64,000 bases of DNA from Arion vulgaris (Eukaryota; Mollusca; Gastropoda; Stylommatophora; Arionidae): NCBI GenBank assembly GCA_020796225.1, contig CM036765.1, positions 4,916,228-4,980,227 on the forward strand, read 5' to 3'. Shown here piece by piece: positions 53,301-64,000 of the stretch; the first letter of the stretch is position 1; the number at the start of each line of letters is the position of its first letter. Position numbers and translations under genes: made by a program. The notes beneath the pieces were generated by a model. It had not been told where the DNA came from and ran no database searches. It saw only the letters and a list, made by a program, of their open reading frames with translations.

Positions 53301-53980
53301 CCATAACATTCATTCAACGGACTTTACTTTCTCCTGTGTCCAGTATAAGGAAAGTTATGCATATTTGATCACGCTATACAATGATTGACATTTGAGGTGT
53401 AATGTGAGCATTCCACATTTTGTGTACTCAATATATTATTTATAGTGTAAGTATAGCTTTTAATTCCCTACCTTTTGTAATTGCCATAGTTTTTTTCCAG
53501 CTATACATTCACTGTTGTGTGACACTGTATTTGCGTATAATGTACATGAATTTATAGCCTCTTCTTCTGATGTTATTAGATTAATTTTAATATTTTGTGA
53601 TATGTGAGCTTTGACGAATTTTTACGTTGCACTTTGGTTTTGCAGGCTCTGCTTAACGATAGACTTATTTAGACCAGTGCACTGATTTCAGCCAAATAGC
53701 CTTTACGCGCACTAGAGAATAATCGTGGGATTTGTTGGAGTAACGCCCCTGTACAAACGTGTAGTCGATATCTCCTTTCGGGTTGGATGGACTCTCCGGC
53801 TCTGGATGAGGAATAGGTTGACTCGAGCGGTTTCCCATTGGCCGGCTCGAATAGTTCTGCTTTCCATGGGAACTTTCCTCGTCCACCCTGTCGGCCCCTA
53901 CGGACATTTGGGGTTCGTGATGGCCCTTCCGGGGACGAGTTTGCGCGGGACATCCGCGGTAGACATCGACGCAGACTAGC
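53301..53980. other. Element interior, unassigned
   Basis: Two overlapping minus frames (80 and 132 residues) cover a GC-richer part at 53.67-54.07 kb. I recognise no domain. The change in base composition against the AT-rich left part is noticeable. Confidence 0.4.
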
Positions 53981-54267
53981 AGACATCGACGTAGGGAAAC
54001 TAATTGACGTAGTTGGGTAGTAACGAATAGCGACGATGAGTAAATAGGAAGAGACCAAAATATGCAATGGACACGACTAGACGTGTTTGTATGTCTAAAG
54101 AAGTACCATCAATAAAATCATATCTTGTACCTATCAGACTTGAGTTGGTATCTCTGGCATGTGAGAATGTTCGTCATCAGCCATCATTTATCATACTGTA
54201 CCAGTTATCTACAACTATACCAGGAATAACAATGTCACTCGACATCTGCGACGATCACAATCGAGGT
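53981..54267. repeat. Right inverted repeat arm
   Basis: Begins AGACATCGAC with an extra GCAGACTAGCAGACATCGAC duplication, and ends GATCACAATCGAGGTG. Confidence 0.85.
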
Positions 54268-54304
54268 GTGTGTGTGTAAGTGTGGAAAGAAACAGGAGGA
54301 AGGA

Positions 54305-54722
54305 AATTACAACAATGACCCTTCACACAGCACACACTACAACAATGATACTTCACACAGCACACACTACAACAATGACACTTCACACAGCACACACTAC
54401 AACAATGACACAGCACACACTACAACAATGACACTTCACACAGCACACACTACAACAATGACACTTCACACAGCACACACTACAACAATGACACTTCACA
54501 CAGCACACACTACAACAATGACACTTCACACAGCACACACTACAACAATGACACTTCACACAGCACACACTACAACAATGACACTTCACACAGCACACAC
54601 TACAACAATGACACTTCACACAGCACACACTACAACAATGACACTTCACACAACACACACTACAACAATGACACTTCACACAGCACACACTACAACAATG
54701 ACACTTCACACAGTACAAATGA
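54305..54722. repeat. 30-bp minisatellite
   Basis: About 14 units of CACTTCACACAGCACACACT ACAACAATGA, highly uniform. Open frames (THTTTMTLHTA on plus, CCVKCHCCSV on minus) exist because 30 is a multiple of three. Confidence 0.96.
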
Positions 54723-54732
54723 AAGAACCAAA

Positions 54733-54950
54733 ATGATCACATGGACACACTAACGTGGTATGTCAAAGAACTACATCAATGAACTCAACTGTACCTACAG
54801 ACTTGATTAGTATCCTGGCATGAAATGTTCGCACAGCCATCATACTTACCACAATCTACAACTACTACCAGCAATAAACAATGCACTTACGACACTACAC
54901 AATGACAATTCCGACAATACAGTGACATGTAACGACAACAAACAAGAGAC
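54733..54950. repeat. Degenerate copy of the inverted-repeat arm
   Basis: ATGGACACACTAACGTGGTA, TGTCAAAGAACTACATCAAT and ACAGACTTGATTAGTATCCT follow 54067-54260 base by base but with about twenty small deletions. Another two units of the 30-bp array follow. Confidence 0.7.
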
Positions 54951-55017
54951 AGACAAATTATAACAATGACACTTCACACAGCACACACTACAACAATCCC
55001 ACTTCTGACACCATTGT

Positions 55018-55200
55018 TGTAGTGTGTCCCTACGTCGATGTCTCGTTTTTATGTGTTGCTATTCTGCTTGGAGAGTGCAAACACTAAGTGTCTGCTAATA
55101 TATATATATATACAACCTATAATCTATAACTTAAAGCTATCTATCTGATCCGCCAGTTGCCCCCTGGGCTCTAGGACACTCTTACACTGTTACACAACTC
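55018..55200. repeat. Direct copy of the left part of the 3-kb element
   Basis: TCCCTACGTCGATGTCTCGT through GATCCGCCAGTTGCCCC to ACACTGTTACAC repeats 51565-51737 closely. It joins the array at an inverted junction (CCATTGTTGTAGTGTG). Confidence 0.8.
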
Positions 55201-55470
55201 TGTCGACGCAATCATTTCCCTTGGCCACTGCATGCATGACTGGGAACGAAAACGACGCACTGCAGTGCTGAATCCAACAAGGACTCCGGCTTCTGTCTAC
55301 GCACAGGTCCCGTCCGGATCTTTCAGAGCATGCTCATTGCGACATTCAGAATTCAAGCAAGGTTTGTGCTTTGTGTCTCCAGCCCAGAGATAGCCCTGGC
55401 CACTGCCATACATTTCTGCTGCGAATTTGAGATCGGAACACTTATGGAATTGCGCGGTAAGGATGATCTG
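55201..55470. other. Unassigned sequence
   Basis: I see no coding or repeat match. Confidence 0.35.
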
Positions 55471-55477
55471 ATGACTG

Positions 55478-55737
55478 ACTAATTAACTAACTAACTAACT
55501 AAACTAGCCAACCAACCAACCAACCAACCAACCAACCAACTAACTAACTAACTAAACTAGCCAACCAACCAACCAACCAACCAACCAACCAACCAACTAA
55601 CTAACTAACTAACTAATTAAACTAACCAACCAACGAACTAAACTAACTGACTAGCTAATTAACTAACTAACTAACTAACCAGCTAACTTACTAACTAACT
55701 AACTAACTAACTAACTAAACCAACCAACCAACGAACT

Positions 55738-55789
<52 letters not shown>

Positions 55790-55810
55790 GTACTAACTAA
55801 CTAACTAACT

Positions 55811-55844
<34 letters not shown>

Positions 55845-55867
55845 CTAACTAACTAACCAACTAACGT

Positions 55868-55907
<40 letters not shown>

Positions 55908-55958
55908 CTACTAACTAACTAACTAACAACTAACGTACTAACTAACTAACTAACTAAA

Positions 55959-55990
<32 letters not shown>

Positions 55991-56027
55991 CAACTATCTA
56001 ACTAACTAACTAACTAACTAACTAACC

Positions 56028-56066
<39 letters not shown>

Positions 56067-56250
56067 CAACTAACTTACTAACTAACTAACTAAACTAACT
56101 AACCAACCAACCAACGAACTAAACTAACTAAACTAACCAACCAACTAACTAACTAACTAACTAACTAAACTACTCAGCCAGAGAACTGATGCAACATCTG
56201 CTGAATTTAATCGACACTTATGAAGCCAAGATGATCTGAGACTAACTAAT

Positions 56251-56285
<35 letters not shown>

Positions 56286-56400
56286 ACCAACCAACCAACG
56301 AACTAAACTAACTAACTAACTAAATAACTAACTAACCAACTAACTAACTAACCAACCAACCAACTAAACTAACTAACTAATTAACCAACTAACTACTTAA
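55478..56400. repeat. CTAA/CCAA tetranucleotide array
   Basis: About 900 bp of ACTA, ACCA and ACTT-type tetranucleotides in blocks. One 75-bp non-repeat island (CAGCCAGAGAACTGATGCAA onward) lies at about 56168-56240. Confidence 0.96.
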
Positions 56401-56571
56401 ATTATTTTGTCTCCCATAACATTTCATTTTCCCAATGGTTGCTTTCAAACAATATGTTTATGTGAGTTAATACGAGGTTTCTTTCCTATGACTAGAGCTT
56501 ATAACGACATTTGATTCCCCATGCTCCCGTCATTGCTCACATGTTGTATTTCGTTGGGAACGCCCGCATGT

Positions 56572-56798
56572 GTTGCCGGGAGCAAAGAATAGTAACACTG
56601 CGACCTACAAGGCATGTTGTAAGAGGCGTCTGAGGTAGAGGCCTATGGCAGCTACCCTAGTAAATAAAAAGCATCGCAGAAATCGGACGTGTTGGCCTAC
56701 TTGTAGGCGCATAATTGGCACATCGTACACTCGCTCTTAGGCTCGGATCACATGCAAGTCACAAAGTTAACATGTGATCGAAATGAAGCGCTCGAAGA
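56572..56798 (+). mobile_element. SINE-2 copy
   Basis: GTTGCCGGGAGCAAAGAATA to AATGAAGCGCTCGAAGATG. The last repeat before the CELSR 5-prime flank. Confidence 0.85.
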
Positions 56799-56799
56799 T

Positions 56800-57908
56800 G
56801 ATTGGGAACACCAGTCTCACCTGTTGTCCCACCATCTGATGAGAAAATATCGCCGTTTTGTCCATGGCTGATCTTTGTTCATTATGAAACTAGCTTATAT
56901 CGTAGCAAACACTCAATGTATGAAGGTCGTTCTACTTTCCGCCACCAGTTAACGAATCTGCTCGTCCAACGTACCACTTACCGACACTAGTGAACGGGAC
57001 TGTTAGTGGCTCATCTCTTTTTGCGTTTCAAAATCGAACATCCAATGGATGAATCATAGCCAGTTTTGAAAGATTCCAGTACATAAGTTATGTGTTGCTG
57101 CTGTCCTAGGCGCGACAGTTGGAATCAGCAGAGAATGTCTCTCACCTTCTGGTACTTGTTCATTGATTTTAGGGAAAATCCAACTCTACCTGGCCGTAAC
57201 GTGGTATCGAACACCTTTGTGTGGTCACGTGACTACAAGTCCCGCCGCCATATTAACCACCCTGCGCAACGTGTGACACAGTCTTAGTAGCTTGAAATAT
57301 AACATTTATAGAAAATTAAGTTCAGCACACTTAAATCTATCAATTAAAAAACAATATTGTAAACATTGTATGTAGGGTTTACTAAGGTTTGATGAATATT
57401 GGTTACTTTTAAATGAAGAAATAAATTAGGTCACCAGTTGAGGGAGTGAATTAGAAGAGCAAGACAATCTGTAGGTCGCGAACGCTGCCAGCCATTTTCA
57501 GTGTCGCGACCAAGGGAGACGATTCGACCAGATAAAACAGAAGCGGGGCGGACTGTGTTCATAGCTTGGATAAACACACCGAAGGAGTGAAAAGTTGTAT
57601 AACAAGTGATTCAAATGTATGGACTTATATTGATAGTGTCCAGTTTAAGTGTAGGTCTGTGTTCTTTTTGAAATAGAAAATGTGTTTATAATGTTAGCGG
57701 GAAACTAGCAACATGACCCTCTTGACAGAGGTCGTGCTTCAGCAGACGTGAAACACAGGACGAGTGCTTGCATGTTAGTTAACAGTATGTGATTGATATT
57801 GTGTGTGCGTTCGAAAAGTTTCACGGATTTAAACGACCGGATCCACTTCTAGTACTAAACTTTTACTTATCAAACTTTTTGTTAACTTTATAGTTTTAAG
57901 TAAAAACA
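56800..57908 (+). promoter_or_regulatory. CELSR upstream flank and probable 5-prime UTR
   Basis: The longest repeat-free stretch near a gene in this window. It has a factor-site cluster at 57225-57254, a second GCCATTTTC at about 57493, and an in-frame TAA at 57897 just before the first ATG. The transcription start cannot be placed. Confidence 0.5.
57225..57254 (+). promoter_or_regulatory. Composite promoter motif: E-box, ZNF143-like and YY1-like sites
   Basis: TCACGTGA (palindromic E-box) overlaps ACTACAAGTCCC (like the ACTACAATTCCC site of ZNF143/SBS), followed by CGCCGCCATATT (YY1-like). Such clusters sit at core promoters of many animal genes. It lies about 660 bp upstream of the start codon. 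Confidence 0.45.
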
Positions 57909-60900
57909 ATGATTTTACTGTTTTTCTCCGGTTTTTTTGACAAAATGAATTGTCTAACAGGCGCAAAAAGAAACCGTAGAAACGACATTAGTCAAGCAAT
58001 GCTCAGATTTACAACGCTGTTGTTAATTTTATCAGTGTTACATACATCGACTACGGTTGCCTTTGAAGTTCACCTGACAGGTTCATACCTTGACGAAGCA
58101 ATTATCAATTCATCGTTGCCAGGACACGAATGGGGTTATAGCCTTGACGTAAAGTCCAGTAAACGTTTACGTCCATTTATTGTTTTAGATTCACAACATA
58201 GTGGAGTTGTACAACAAACAAAAAAGTTTAATTGTTTAAGAACAAAGGCAAATCCTGTACAGTTTCAAGTAATTGCAACCAAAGAAAAATTTCATTCAAA
58301 TTCGCTGGAAGGGAAAGTTACATGCATCATTCCATATTCAATTATTATCCATGAACGAAAGTGTAAATTCTTGTACAAAAAATGGCAATGGAAGAAGTTG
58401 GGTGAGAGAGGAGATAATATACACAGAGTGTTTATGCAGTTATTGCCATCAGATAATTGTTTTACACCAGCCATGACAGTTTTATCAATCTATGACTTCA
58501 TTCCTTCCCATTATAAGACATGCAATATCACCACATTGAATACTAACAGTACTGTCAATGTTACTGTTCACCCAACTACATTGAAAGTCTCATTCATGAA
58601 CAATCTATGTGTGGAAAATCAAGTTGAATTAGATCTTAATCTAGCTCTTGCCTGCCAAAATTCCCATCCCCAGTTTGTCTCATATTTCATCACTCTCCAA
58701 AATGATGCAGAGTCTGTCAGTGTTTCAGAAAAGTCTCAGAACAGACAGAAGAGACAGAGTTCAAATAGAGCTCCATCATTTGAACGTTCTCAGTACACAG
58801 CAAATATCAGAGAGCAGCAGGATAAAGGTGCATCTGTTATCATTGTTACAGCTAGTGACCCAGATCCAGGTGAGGCAGGAGTCCTGACATATAGTATGGA
58901 AGCAAATGTGGACTTGAAAAGTCAAAATATGTTCAGTATTAACCCATCCACTGGATTAATTAAGACTGAACAGGTTCTAGATCGGGAAACAATGTCAAGG
59001 CATTCGTTTATAATATTTGCAAAAGATAATGCCCTTCCGGTGACAGAATGCAAAACTGCTACTACACACCTGACGATTATTGTAGATGATGTCAATGACC
59101 ATGATCCTGTATTTCAGACCAGCAGTGACAGAATTGTCATATATGAGAACGGGGAGATTGGACAGGAATATACTGTAGCCGCAGTAGATGATGACAGCGG
59201 TGATAACGCTGTTATTCGGTACAGTTTTATTAATCCGGGACCTCCGAATGATGCATTTATTATAGATCCTCTAACAGGTATCATTTCTACCCGTCGCTCG
59301 CTTGATCGAGAAAAGGTGTCAGCTACAGTTATTAATTCAAGCTATGGATCAAGGTTCTCTTACCGAGAGAAGATCCTCTACATTCACTCTCCTAATCAGT
59401 GTTGGAGACAGAAACGACAACAATCCAGCCTTCTTGAAAAATAACTATGCTGTGAGTTTACGGGAAGATCAGCCACCAAGCTCGACAAAGGAAATTATAA
59501 ATGTTACCGCAGTTGATGCGGACATTGGGGATTATGCATCAATAACTTACAAACTTAGTGGTTCTGATTCAACTTTTTCTATCAACCAATACACAGGACA
59601 GATTTTCTTGATAGGTCCTCTCAACTACGAGACCACAGAAGAGTACAAACTCAATGTTTTAGCGGAAGATGGAGCAATTCCTTCAGGACGTAACTCTACT
59701 ACCGTGACAATCAAAATTATTGATGTCAATGATAACATGCCAGTTTTCTTTGAAACTTCCTACCAAAGGACAATTGATGAAAATATACCTGTTGGTACGA
59801 ACGTTCTAGTAGTACAGGCAGAAGATAAGGATAGCGGTAAGAATGGTCTCATCACATATTCAATTATAAAAACACCAACTTCTTTCCCCTTTGAAATTGA
59901 TAATCAGACTGGTTTGATCAAAACTAAATCACAAATTGACCGTGAAGCTCAGGCGAGTTATACTTTCCAGGTCAAAGCTCAAGATAATGGTGAGCCATCT
60001 TTAAGTGCCAATGTCAGCATCAGTATTACTATTCGGGACGTCAATGACAATGCTCCTATTTTTCAACAGAGATCTTATAACGCTTCTATATCTGAAGAGG
60101 CAGCTAAGGGCGACCAAGTGCTTTCACTTTTGGCCGTAGACAAAGATGAAGGAAATAACGCCAGGATTACCTACAAAATAGACAGCGGTAATGATAAAGA
60201 TGCTTTTCAAATAAGAGTAATGCAAGGGGTGGCAGTAATTACAGTCAGCAGAAAACTTGATGCTAGAGAACAAAATAGATATGTCCTCACAGTATCTGCT
60301 CAAGATGTTGATGGCCAAAGTGATTCTGTTGATGTAACTATTTATGTTTTAGATACCAACAGATTTCCACCAAAGTTTCAAGGTGACCATCAATATTTTT
60401 TTGATGTCAGCGAAGATGTTGTTATCGGTGCACCAGTGTTTCAAGTGTTGGCATTGGATGATGATGTTGGGGAGAATGCTAGAATCACCTACTCCTTGTC
60501 CCGATGTCCGTTTTTCCATAGATCCCAACACTGGTGTTATCACTACGAGACAGAAACTGGACAGGGAGACTGTGTCCTTTGCGCTTTAACAGTTACTGCA
60601 ACTGACAATGGAAAACCTGCCCTTAAAGATGTCGCTGACATTTCTGTAACCGTCAAAGATGTCAACGACAACAAACCAGAATTTAGCAAATATAAATATA
60701 CTGGATCAGTACTAGAGGATGCTTCTGTAGGATTTCGGATATTAAACATCTCAGCCGTGGATGCAGATATAGGTTTGAATGGGCAAGTCAGGTATACCTT
60801 CGAAGGTGGAAATGATGGCAATGGAGCATTTAACATAGACAAGCAGGGATGGATTCGTCTGAATAAAACATTGGATAGAGAGGTTCAGCCTTCGTATGAT

Positions 60901-61555
60901 TTGGTTGTAGCAGCTGTTGATTCCGATCCGATTCATCCGCAGTCATCTTCTGTTGTAGTCCATATTGATGTCTTAGATGTGAATGATAACAGCCCTATTT
61001 TTGATAGTAAGGAGATTGTTGTCACCATTGATGAGAATAGCCCTATTGGATCGACTGTGGCTGTGATCACTGCTGTTGATCCTGATGTTGGTATAAATGC
61101 TTTGATTGATTATACAATAGCCAGCGGGGGAGACTCTGACAAATTCCAGTTATCCGGCAGACGTGACGATCCTGCTATTATCACAACTCTTGTGAATCTA
61201 AACTATGAAGATAGCAGGCATGAATATGAGATCACCTTAAGAGCTGCATCTGGAACCCTCATCTCTACTGCAAGAGTCATCATCAAGGTACGAGACGTCA
61301 ATGACAACATCCCCATTCTCGACGATTTCTCTATCATCTACAACAATTTTGGTGGAATGTTTCCTAGTGGTCCAGTTGGTAGAATTCCAGCGTTTGATCC
61401 TGATGTCTCTGACCGTGACCGGCTGGTTTACAAAATTCTCTCAGGTAATAAAGCAGACCTGCTTCATCTGAATGAGACATCAGGAGAGGTCACCCTGGAT
61501 CCAAGACTGAATTCGGATGTACCTCGCACAGGAACCTTTCAGATCAGTGTATCTG
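57909..61555 (+). CDS. CELSR: Cadherin EGF LAG seven-pass receptor (Flamingo/Starry night), first coding exon, frame-broken
   Basis: An atypical cadherin and adhesion GPCR that mediates homophilic contacts and planar cell polarity at the plasma membrane. The start at 57909 is the first ATG after an in-frame TAA at 57897; MLRFTTLLLILSVL at 57999 looks like the signal segment, so a later ATG is possible. RQKR near residue 281 is a furin-like site just before the first repeat. Nine cadherin repeats follow, with DxNDxxP linkers such as DVNDHDPVF, DRNDNNPAF, DVNDNMPVF, DVNDNAPIF, DVNDNKPEF, DVNDNSPIF and DVNDNIPIL. The ninth, degenerate repeat contains FPSGPVGRIPAFDPDVSD, a CELSR hallmark. The exon ends phase 1 at GTAAGT (61556). 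The frame shifts near 59310-59335, 60497-60512 and 60585-60592; the last two cancel. Sequence errors are likelier than a pseudogene. EGF, LamG, GAIN and 7TM parts lie outside the window. Confidence 0.9.
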
Positions 61556-61779
61556 GTAAGTTAATTTTGTATAATATTGTGATAATAGAAATATGTATGT
61601 CCTTCTTTACAGACAGTCATTTGGTATATGTGTAACTGATTGTTTGTTGTGTAAGGGAGTAACACCTTTTTAAGCTGAGGCACACCTTTTCAACCTAAGG
61701 ACGAACCTTGTTTTGGTTATATCAGAGCTTGTAGGCCAACAAATATGAAGGTTAAGAATTAAGTCCTTTTGAAGAATTC

Positions 61780-62160
61780 ACGTTTTAGTATGACTTCTGA
61801 GTTTGCACTTGTTTCTCTTGCCTTCAAGCTCATTCCTAAGTTTCTCTTCCAAATAATCTGAGCTTGCATAATGTTGTTTTCTGTATAGCTCTGTCATCAG
61901 CTAGTTTTTCCCATTTTTTGGGATAGATAGAAAAAGTTCTTCATTGAGACCTTGTTTATATCCTTTATATCTGTGGTCTTCCTTGGAACCTGTTTCCTTC
62001 TGAAAGTTCACACAACAGCTCCTGTTGGGATATGCAGCTATTATATATTGTTCTCACATCTTCCAGCCATCTTAGTCTTCTACTTCTGAGTATTCCCATG
62101 ATGAATGGCTAGTTAACATGATGCAGTACTTAAAGAGTTGGTTGGTTATCTTGTCATACC
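61780..62160 (-). mobile_element. Possible LINE relic
   Basis: A minus-strand decayed reading such as SRRLRWLEDVRTIYN and KVSRKTTDIKDI resembles post-RT LINE text, interrupted downstream by SINEs. Weak. Confidence 0.35.
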
Positions 62161-62234
62161 TCCTGATGTTCATAATCATGCAGAGACATCAAAGGTGCAA
62201 GGTGTTGTCTCCTCTCATGTCTTAGGGCACCTGT

Positions 62235-62487
62235 GTTTTGCCGGGCCCCACAAGGGAAGCAAAGAATAGTAACACTGCAACCTACAAGGCATGTCATAAG
62301 AGGAAACTGAGGTAGGGGCCTGGGAAGCTACCCTAGTAAATAAAAAGTGTAGCAGAAATCAGATGTGCTGGCCTACTTGTAGGCCAATGTACTGGCACAA
62401 TGTACAATAACTCTTAGGCTCTGAGCACATACAGATCACACAGAGTGGTTAACATGTAGTCGTTATGGAGCATTCGAAGAAGAAGAA
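62235..62487 (+). mobile_element. SINE-2 copy
   Basis: TTTTGCCGGGCCCCACAAGG to GGAGCATTCGAAGAAGAAGA. Complete. Confidence 0.88.
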
Positions 62488-62572
62488 AAACTGTGCAAGA
62501 AGAAGAGAAGAGGAAATGTAACAAAGAACACCTTGATGGATGCAACTGAGGTATGCATATCAGTTACATGGT

Positions 62573-62820
62573 TGCCAGAGTGGTTACCGGGGCCCAAATT
62601 TGGGTTATAAAGAATAGAACCACTGTTACCTGCCACACATGTCGTAGAGGCGACTAAGGAGGTTTGGCTGAAATCGGATGCACATGTCCTAAACATATAG
62701 AAGTCTATACGATTAGGGGCCTACCAAACCAATGTGCAACGTATACACGTTCTTGGCAAAGATCAAACATATCACAAAGAGTGATTAAAATTGGTGTTAA
62801 AGAACGAATGCGAAGAAGAA
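62573..62820 (+). mobile_element. SINE-3 copy with 10-bp target duplication
   Basis: TGCCAGAGTGGTTACCGGGG to GAATGCGAAGAAGAA. It is flanked by GTTACATGGT at 62563-62572 and 62821-62830. Confidence 0.9.
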
Positions 62821-63118
62821 GTTACATGGTAGTTATCATGAGGTGCTGGCACTAGCTCATCATTAGTAGTACATTCTCAGTCAATCAAGTGCCATGCCTG
62901 CTGGAGTAGGTGATCATGTCTATTATCTCTTCTTTGTGCATGTAATCAGTTTTGATGTCGATCTTTTATCCTACATTCTGCCACATTAATTTTGTGTCCA
63001 CTCATGATGGTTCTCCCCTTTTTGTTGGGTTGTCTTGAGTTTCCTGCAGTTTGTTTCTTGATTGTTTACAGTGATTTATTGTAGGTATGCTTCAATCATT
63101 TTCTTTTTTTTTATGGGA

Positions 63119-63375
63119 GGGTGGTCTCTGTATCAAAGTGGTTAATTAAGCAGTTTGACTTGCGTTCTGAAAGTTGTGGATTTGAATCTGGACCATGTCA
63201 TTTGGTTTATGAGTGCATTATTTCTCATATATTATATCTCTTAAGATTATTGCAGGAGCTACTAAGTTTGTGCTTTTTGCAACATTCTCCGGCATGCTAT
63301 TTTATTTACCAAGTCATATGGGTAAACCTGGTGCAATGAAGTCACTCCTTTTACTTTAGATCCACTTTTTTTTTA
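63119..63375 (+). mobile_element. SINE-1 copy, diverged
   Basis: GGGTGGTCTCTGTATCAAAG TGGTTAA head, GTGGATTTGAATCTGGACC (B-box), GATTATTGCAGGAGCTACTA and a T-rich end. Confidence 0.75.
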
Positions 63376-63454
63376 CTAAGGACTTCTTTACTTGTTTGTT
63401 TGGTGTTGCATACATTCATTTAGCGGCCTGATTCATTCATTGATTATTCATGAG

Positions 63455-63880
63455 ATAATTTATCCATGAATGAAAGGATATCTCATCCCTAACGAAATGG
63501 ATATCTTATCCCTAAAGAAATGGATAACTCATCCATGAATGAAATGGATAACTCATCCATGAAATGAAATGGATATCTCATCCCTAAAGAAATGGATAAA
63601 ACATCCCTGAAGAAAAGAATAACTCATCCCTGAAGAACTGTATAACTCATCCATGAACAAATGGATAACTCACCCATGAAGAAATGGATATCTCATCCCT
63701 AAAGAAATGGATAATTCACCCATGAAGAAAAGAATAACTCATCCATGAATGAAATGAATATCTCATCCCTGAAGAAATAGATAACTCATCCATCCCATGG
63801 AAGACATTGAATAACCCTCCGGGCTACCATGAAGAAATGGATAACTCTTCCCTGAAGAAATGGATAACTCTCCAAAAGAA
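63455..63880. repeat. About 25-bp minisatellite
   Basis: About 17 units of GAAATGGATAACTCATCCAT GAATG and GAAATGGATATCTCATCCCT AAA, two variants interleaved. Confidence 0.92.
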
Positions 63881-64000
63881 ATTGTTGACCTAACTTCACG
63901 TGAATATGCTATTTGGATTGGGCTAAGCGCTTTCACATTATTGAGGTGTCTCCATTACATGGACAATTTTGAAAATAAAGCAGTGGTCAGCTTAAGACCG

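Larger units (their letters stand above)
51293..54267. mobile_element. About 3-kb element with near-identical 290-bp terminal inverted repeats
   Basis: 51293-51582 and 53981-54267 are inverted copies, almost identical, both ending in CACCT..GATTGTGATCGTC. A 57-residue peptide read from each is identical, simply because the DNA is. The interior (2.4 kb) has no transposase-like frame. It contains two short hairpins (GTCGCCACACGTC / GACGTGGC at about 51830 and 51960), CCCTAGGGAAAA-type motifs, and a 95-bp array. Probably a non-autonomous DNA transposon or foldback element. No target duplication could be defined. Confidence 0.65.
61556..64000 (+). other. First CELSR intron (incomplete)
   Basis: Begins GTAAGTTAATTTTG. 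It holds an R8 copy (61668-61755) and three SINEs and a tandem array listed separately. At 61780-62160 and 62880-63060 there is LINE-like antisense text (for example the complement of CATCTTCCAGCCATCTTAGT, an RRxRWLEDV-like peptide). No exon was seen to the window end. Confidence 0.7.

Noticed and set aside
54266..54736. A 156-residue Thr/His-rich frame and a Cys/Val-rich frame on the other strand
   Set aside because: Both come from a uniform 30-bp array whose length keeps any frame open.
55478..56400. Telomere-like or interstitial telomere repeat
   Set aside because: The unit is CTAA/CCAA tetranucleotide, not TTAGGG or TTAGG, so it is a simple microsatellite.

Overview
This is a eukaryotic (metazoan) genomic window. 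It has spliced genes with GT-AG introns of 1-4 kb, very dense interspersed and tandem repeats, and two animal gene families. Lineage is inference only: the mix of tRNA-derived SINEs, decayed LINEs and minisatellite-filled introns fits an invertebrate, most plausibly a lophotrochozoan such as a mollusc. No operons, rRNA genes, intact tRNA genes or CRISPR arrays were seen.

Host genes. (1) Plus strand, about 9.87-24.57 kb: the last seven coding exons of inositol-pentakisphosphate 2-kinase (IPPK/IPK1), which makes phytate (InsP6). All splice phases agree and the reading frame ends at a TAG. The N-terminal half (about 200 residues) was not found and probably lies upstream of base 1. (2) Plus strand, 57.91-61.56 kb: the large first coding exon of a CELSR/Flamingo (Starry night) seven-pass adhesion GPCR. 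It encodes a signal segment, a furin-like site and nine cadherin repeats, and ends at a GTAAGT donor. Three frame shifts interrupt it, two of which compensate each other. EGF, laminin-G and 7TM exons must lie beyond the window.

Region by region. 0-9.8 kb: low-complexity DNA, minisatellites and LINE/SINE debris, probably inside an IPPK intron. 9.9-24.6 kb: IPPK exons, with introns filled by a 3-kb satellite of about 94-bp units starting exactly at a 5-prime splice site, a 1.8-kb GA/GATC satellite, a hAT-like element carrying a nested TTAA element, and dead LINEs. 24.6-45.7 kb: gene-poor repeat DNA, including tandem units containing a U2-snRNA-like segment and many 16-95 bp minisatellites. 45.7-48.0 kb: a complete but inactivated IS630-Tc1-mariner-type transposon with 151-bp terminal inverted repeats. 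48-51 kb: LINE relics and SINEs. 51.3-56.4 kb: a roughly 3-kb element with near-identical 290-bp inverted ends, then a 30-bp array and a long CTAA-type tetranucleotide array. 56.6-57.9 kb: CELSR promoter and 5-prime flank. 61.6-64 kb: the first CELSR intron.

Repeat naming used here (my labels): SINE-1 (tRNA head, about 250 bp); SINE-2 (about 250 bp, core AAGAATAGTAACACTG, (GAA)n tail); SINE-3 (about 250 bp, tRNA-like head plus a core related to SINE-2); SINE-4 (about 200 bp); SINE-5 (about 200 bp); SINE-6 (about 430-540 bp); SINE-7 (about 280 bp). R8 is a short family of unknown type. The two host genes have no evident functional link beyond adjacency.
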